From the NCBI GenBank assembly GCA_021781255.1, contig JAJXXG010001160.1, forward strand, positions 1 to 8,648: a stretch of 8,648 bases of DNA, read 5' to 3'. The position numbers were made by a program, and so were the translations under genes. A model generated the notes under the pieces. It saw only the letters and a program-made list of their open reading frames with translations, was not told where the DNA came from and searched no databases. Origin of the DNA: Acidobacteriota bacterium. Its GTDB lineage: Bacteria; Acidobacteriota; Terriglobia; Terriglobales; Acidobacteriaceae. Positions within the stretch are counted from its first letter, which is position 1. Each line of letters opens with the position of its first letter. Shown here piece by piece: positions 5,403 through 8,648 of the stretch.

Positions 5403-6977
5403 GTGACCAGCTCAAACCGCACTCCTGCAGATACCTCCACCGCCGCGCCGGGATTGGTGCAGACCCTGGGTCTCTTCAGCTCCACCGCCATCGTTGCCGG
5501 ATCCATGATCGGGTCCGGCATCTTTCTGGTGGATGCCGACATCGCTCGCGGCACCCACTCGCCTGCGCTTTATCTCGGTGCCTGGATCGTCACCGCAATC
5601 CTCACCATGATCGGCGCGCTCAGCTACGGCGAGCTGGCCGCCATGATGCCCAGCGCAGGCGGCCAGTATGTCTATCTGCGTGAGGCGCTCGGCCCTCTCT
5701 GGGGTTTTCTCTACGGGTGGACGCTCTTCCTCGTCATCCAGACCGGCACCATTGCAGCCGTCTGCGTGGCCTTCGGCAAGTTCCTCGGCGTCTTCTTTCC
5801 CACCATCTCCACCACGCACTGGCTGTGGCACATCGCGCATGTGCCTGCCATCCCGCTCGGTCCCATGGTGCTCGGCAACATGGAAATCGGCGTCAACACC
5901 GCAAACCTTACCGGCATCGCGGTGGTCGCCCTGCTGGCGTTTGTGAATGTCTTCGGCGTCCGGCTTGGCGCGCTCATTCAGAACATCTTTACCTCGGCCA
6001 AGGCACTCTCGCTGGCTGCGCTTGTTCTCCTCACGTGCACCGTGGGCCGCACCACAGAGGCTTGGAATGCCAACTTCGGTCCCGGTTGGAGCCAGTTCTG
6101 GAAGAATGCCGAATGGAGTTCGCTGCATCCGGTGCAGGTCGGCATCGGCGGACCCACGGTGCTCGTCAACGTGCTGGTTATTCTTGCCGTGGTCCAGGTC
6201 GGCTCGCTCTTCTCCTCCGACGCATGGAATAACATCACCTTCACCGCCGGAGAAGTGAAGAATCCCCGCCGCAACATTCCGCTCTCGCTCGTGCTCGGCG
6301 TGGGCTTTGTCCTTACCGTGTATTTCCTTGCCTCGCTCGGCTATCTGCTGGTTCTGCCCATGCAGGGCGATCCGCACGGCGCCACGGCTCTTGCACGCGG
6401 CATCCAGTTCGCCTCTGAGGATAGAGTGGCCACCGCCGCGCTTGGCGTAGTCTTCCACTCCGGCGGAGCGCAACTGATGGCCGCCGCCATCCTCATCTCC
6501 ACCTTCGGCTGCGCCAACGGCATGTCTCTCGCCGGAGCGCGCGTCTACTACGCCATGAGCCGCGACGGCCTGTTCTTCAAGTCCGTCGGTAAGCTGCATC
6601 CGCGCTACCGCACGCCCGCTGCTGGCCTGTTCGTACAGGCCTGCTGGACTGCGCTGCTTTGCGTCTCCGGCTCTTACAGCCAGTTGCTGGACTACATCAT
6701 CTTCGCCGTGCTGGTCTTCTACATCCTCACCATCGCTGGCCTGTTTATCCTGCGCATCAAGCGGCCGGATGCACCACGGCCCTACAAGGCGCTCGGCTAT
6801 CCCGTGCTGCCCGCACTCTACATCGCCATGGCCACATGGATCTGTATCGTATTATTGCGGTACAAGCCCCAGTACACTTGGCCGGGCCTTGTGCTCGTAC
6901 TGCTCGGTATTCCGGTTTATCTCTTCTGGTCGCACAACGCAAAGAGCCAGGCCAGGACCGCGCTAAATTCGCATTGA
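5403..6977 (+). CDS. APC-superfamily amino-acid permease, LAT/SteT-like
   Basis: This 524-residue inner-membrane transporter has about 12 hydrophobic segments and the LeuT-type fold. TM1 carries the unwound substrate-binding motif VAGSMIGSGIFLV (31-43). The segment after TM6, LFSSDAWNNITFTAGEVKNP followed by RRNIP (269-293), has the W-N and E-V-K-N-P signature of the L-type (LAT/SteT) branch, pointing to neutral amino-acid exchange or uptake. GARVYYAMSRDGLFF (378-392) and HPRYRTP (399-405) are the conserved loop of the superfamily. The chosen start is GTG 5403, preceded by GGAG at 5395-5398 with a short 4-base spacer. The open frame extends back to 4845, but that part lies over thiE in another frame and is Pro/Ser/Arg-rich noise. 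GTG 5457 is a less likely alternative. The second permease follows 31 bp later, suggesting co-transcription. The actual substrate cannot be read from sequence. Confidence 0.92.
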   Translation: MTSSNRTPADTSTAAPGLVQTLGLFSSTAIVAGSMIGSGIFLVDADIARGTHSPALYLGAWIVTAILTMIGALSYGELAAMMPSAGGQYVYLREALGPLWGFLYGWTLFLVIQTGTIAAVCVAFGKFLGVFFPTISTTHWLWHIAHVPAIPLGPMVLGNMEIGVNTANLTGIAVVALLAFVNVFGVRLGALIQNIFTSAKALSLAALVLLTCTVGRTTEAWNANFGPGWSQFWKNAEWSSLHPVQVGIGGPTVLVNVLVILAVVQVGSLFSSDAWNNITFTAGEVKNPRRNIPLSLVLGVGFVLTVYFLASLGYLLVLPMQGDPHGATALARGIQFASEDRVATAALGVVFHSGGAQLMAAAILISTFGCANGMSLAGARVYYAMSRDGLFFKSVGKLHPRYRTPAAGLFVQACWTALLCVSGSYSQLLDYIIFAVLVFYILTIAGLFILRIKRPDAPRPYKALGYPVLPALYIAMATWICIVLLRYKPQYTWPGLVLVLLGIPVYLFWSHNAKSQARTALNSH

Positions 6978-6989
6978 TACTACTCGTTG

Positions 6990-6995
6990 AGGAGG
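6990..6995 (+). promoter_or_regulatory. Ribosome-binding site of the second permease gene
   Basis: AGGAGG is a perfect Shine-Dalgarno core in the 31-bp gap between the two permease genes. Its spacing to the ATG at 7009 is 13 bases, on the long side, but it supports that start over the internal Met codon at 7036. The flanking TGAGG (6988-6992) and CCTCA (7001-7005) could form a small hairpin overlapping it. Confidence 0.6.
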
Positions 6996-7008
6996 AAGTC
7001 CCTCATTC

Positions 7009-8541
7009 ATGTCCAGGTTGCTTCGTATCAAACCCATGTCGCTCCTTTCGACAGAAGCCAATGAAGAGGGCGAGCACACGCTCAAGCGCTCCCTCGGAGC
7101 CATGAACCTCATTACGCTCGGCATTGGCGCCATCATCGGAGCCGGCATCTTTGTGCTCACCGGCCAGGCCGCTGCTCAGCACGCGGGCCCCGCCGTCTCG
7201 CTCAGCTTTGTGCTCGCGGGCATCGTGTGCGCCTTCGCCGGCCTCTGCTACGCTGAGTTCGCCTCCATCATTCCCATCGCCGGATCGGCCTATACCTACG
7301 GCTACGCCACGCTCGGCGAGTTGGTCGCCTGGATCATCGGCTGGGATCTTGGCCTGGAGTATGGCTTCGGCGCAGCCACAGTCGCCTCCGGCTGGTCGGG
7401 CTACTTCAACAGCCTGCTGCAGCAGCTCCACATCTACATTCCGCCGCAGCTCACCGCCACGCCGGGCACGCCGCTCGTCTTTTATCAGGACCACTGGCTT
7501 CCCGTAGCCTCGCTGCCTCCCGGCGTCAGCACTGCAGGCCTGCAGCATGCAACGGGCTTCTTCAATCTCGTCGCGATCCTCGCAGTGCTGGTGATAACCA
7601 CAGTTCTGGTCGTCGGCATCAAGGAATCCGCCAATCTCAACTCCGCCATTGTGGTGGTCAAGCTCAGCGTGGTGGGCATCTTCATGGTGCTCGGCACCTA
7701 CTTCCTCATCAAGCACCCTGAGCTGGCCCGCGCCAACTGGCATCCTTTCATTCCGCCGCCGGACGGCCACGGACACTTCGGCTGGAGCGGCATCCCCAAG
7801 GCGGCTGCTTCCATCTTCTTCGCCTACATCGGCTTTGACGCCGTATCCACCGCGGCGCAGGAGGCGCGCAATCCGCAGAAGGACATGCCGCTCGGCATCC
7901 TCGGTTCGCTCGTTATCTGCACCATTCTCTACATCCTTGTTTCCACCGTGCTCACCGGCCTGGTCAACTACAAGATGCTCAACGTGGCGGACCCCGTGGC
8001 GATCGGCATCGATGCAACCGGCGTCAGCTGGGGATCGCTTCTCGTCAAGATCGGCGCTGTCTTCGGCCTGGGCACCGTCATGCTCGTCATGCTGCTCGGT
8101 CAGTCGCGCGTCTTCTTCTCCATGTCGCGTGACGGCCTTCTGCCCAAGTGGGCAGCAGACATTCACCCGCGCTTCCGCACGCCGTGGATCTCCACCATCG
8201 TCGTCGGCTGTGTCACCGCCATCATGCCGGCGTTCCTGTCGGTAGGACGCCTCGCAGAGCTGGTCAACATCGGCACACTGCTCGCATTCACCATCGTTTG
8301 TGCCGGCGTGTGGGTGCTGCGCGTTCGCCATCCTGACCTGCATCGCCCCTTCCGCACACCGCTGGTGCCGCTGGTACCCATCCTCGGCATCATCACCGCG
8401 CTCTATCTCATGCTGAATCTGCCCCTGATTACCTGGGCCGTGATGGTGGGCTGGCTGATTGTGGGTCTCGTCATCTACTTCGGTTACTCCATGAAGCACA
8501 GCAAGGTGCAGGCCCTCGCGCTTGCGCAGGAGAACGATTGA
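7009..8541 (+). CDS. APC-superfamily amino-acid permease, CAT (cationic amino-acid transporter) type
   Basis: This 510-residue inner-membrane transporter is of the CAT branch, related to bacterial YhdG-like permeases and the Geobacillus GkApcT structure. A short hydrophilic N-terminus (GEHTLKRSLG, 21-30) leads into TM1 with LGIGAIIGAGIFVLTG (37-52), the substrate-binding glycine motif. FAYIGFDAVSTAAQEARNPQ (271-290) followed by KDMPLGI is the TM6 signature of the CAT family. QSRVFFSMSRDGLLP (365-379), HPRFRTP (386-392) and HPDLHRPFRTPLVP (441-454) are further family blocks. The protein ends in a short charged tail. CAT proteins often carry cationic amino acids, but bacterial members vary and the substrate here is not proven. 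Start 7009 is supported by AGGAGG upstream. It follows a permease of a different branch by 31 bp, so the two were probably brought together as an uptake operon instead of arising by recent duplication. A strong hairpin lies 40 bp after the stop. Confidence 0.93.
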   Translation: MSRLLRIKPMSLLSTEANEEGEHTLKRSLGAMNLITLGIGAIIGAGIFVLTGQAAAQHAGPAVSLSFVLAGIVCAFAGLCYAEFASIIPIAGSAYTYGYATLGELVAWIIGWDLGLEYGFGAATVASGWSGYFNSLLQQLHIYIPPQLTATPGTPLVFYQDHWLPVASLPPGVSTAGLQHATGFFNLVAILAVLVITTVLVVGIKESANLNSAIVVVKLSVVGIFMVLGTYFLIKHPELARANWHPFIPPPDGHGHFGWSGIPKAAASIFFAYIGFDAVSTAAQEARNPQKDMPLGILGSLVICTILYILVSTVLTGLVNYKMLNVADPVAIGIDATGVSWGSLLVKIGAVFGLGTVMLVMLLGQSRVFFSMSRDGLLPKWAADIHPRFRTPWISTIVVGCVTAIMPAFLSVGRLAELVNIGTLLAFTIVCAGVWVLRVRHPDLHRPFRTPLVPLVPILGIITALYLMLNLPLITWAVMVGWLIVGLVIYFGYSMKHSKVQALALAQEND

Positions 8542-8580
8542 TCCAGAGATTGATCCGCTGTGCCTTGTCGCTGCAAACAG

Positions 8581-8606
8581 AACGGCCTCCCGCGCGGGAG
8601 GCCGTT
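8581..8606. terminator. GC-rich perfect palindrome, probable bidirectional terminator
   Basis: The 26 bases are a perfect palindrome, AACGGCCTCCCGC then GCGGGAGGCCGTT. As a hairpin it gives an 11-bp stem with a GCGC loop. It is followed by a single extra T, and on the other strand by CTGTTT, so the T-runs are weak, as is common in GC-rich genomes. It lies 40 bp after the second permease and probably ends that transcript. Its symmetry suits a terminator shared with a convergent gene to the right. Confidence 0.7.
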
Positions 8607-8631
8607 TCAGCATTCTTGCAGGAATGTGCGG

Positions 8632-8648
8632 TTACGCCGTCGCCTTGG
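8632..8648 (-). CDS. Possible 3' end of a convergent minus-strand gene
   Basis: Read on the minus strand, the last bases give codons for K-A-T-A followed by TAA (8634-8632). A gene ending here, facing the permeases across a bidirectional hairpin, would be a natural layout. Only about five codons are visible, so this is a guess from context and cannot be assigned a function. Confidence 0.15.

Noticed and set aside
5412..6599. A 395-codon open frame on the minus strand opposite the first permease
   Set aside because: It has the same register effect; the + strand encodes a clear 12-helix transporter with family signatures.
7003..8613. A 536-codon open frame on the minus strand
   Set aside because: It is again in codon register with the second permease and explained by rarity of TTA, CTA and TCA codons. 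The product is His/Asp/Glu-rich with no membrane or domain pattern, and it runs through the terminator palindrome.

Overview
The window is GC-rich with a strong G/C preference at third codon positions, and all confidently identified genes lie on the + strand. The likely source is an Acidobacteriota bacterium, probably class Terriglobia (Acidobacteriaceae-like). This rests on the style of the proteins (a DinB-family protein, a PQQ dehydrogenase with a built-in heme domain) and on extragenic palindromes of the CCCAGGTCTCGC...GAGACCTGGG type that I associate from memory with that group. It is an inference, not a database match.

Layout: (1) 2-388, the 3' end of accC, the biotin carboxylase of acetyl-CoA carboxylase. 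(2) 389-1060, a 672-bp gene-free stretch with three copies of an oriented palindromic repeat (two of them in ~70-bp near-tandem units) and a C-tract/hairpin element. (3) 1061-1681, a class I SAM-dependent methyltransferase of unknown substrate. (4) 1877-4000, a secreted PQQ-dependent dehydrogenase related to glucose dehydrogenase, with a c-type cytochrome domain inserted in the beta-propeller. (5) 4089-4592, a DinB-family putative metalloenzyme. (6) 4679-5320, thiE, thiamine phosphate synthase. (7) 5403-6977 and 7009-8541, two amino-acid permeases of the APC superfamily, one LAT/SteT-like and one CAT-like, 31 bp apart and probably co-transcribed. (8) 8581-8606, a perfect GC-rich palindrome, probably a terminator shared with a convergent gene whose last codons may lie at the right edge.

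The genes do not form an obvious single pathway. They look like housekeeping and metabolic genes read in one direction: fatty-acid precursor supply, a periplasmic oxidation linked to the respiratory chain, thiamine synthesis and amino-acid uptake. Only the permease pair has the spacing and ribosome-binding site expected of an operon.

I found no convincing undescribed system. The observations most worth a second look are the repeat cluster, the heme domain embedded in the PQQ propeller, inverted repeats at the translation starts of the dehydrogenase, DinB and thiE genes, and an apparent substitution at a normally conserved phosphate-binding serine in ThiE. Very long open frames on the minus strand are codon-usage shadows.
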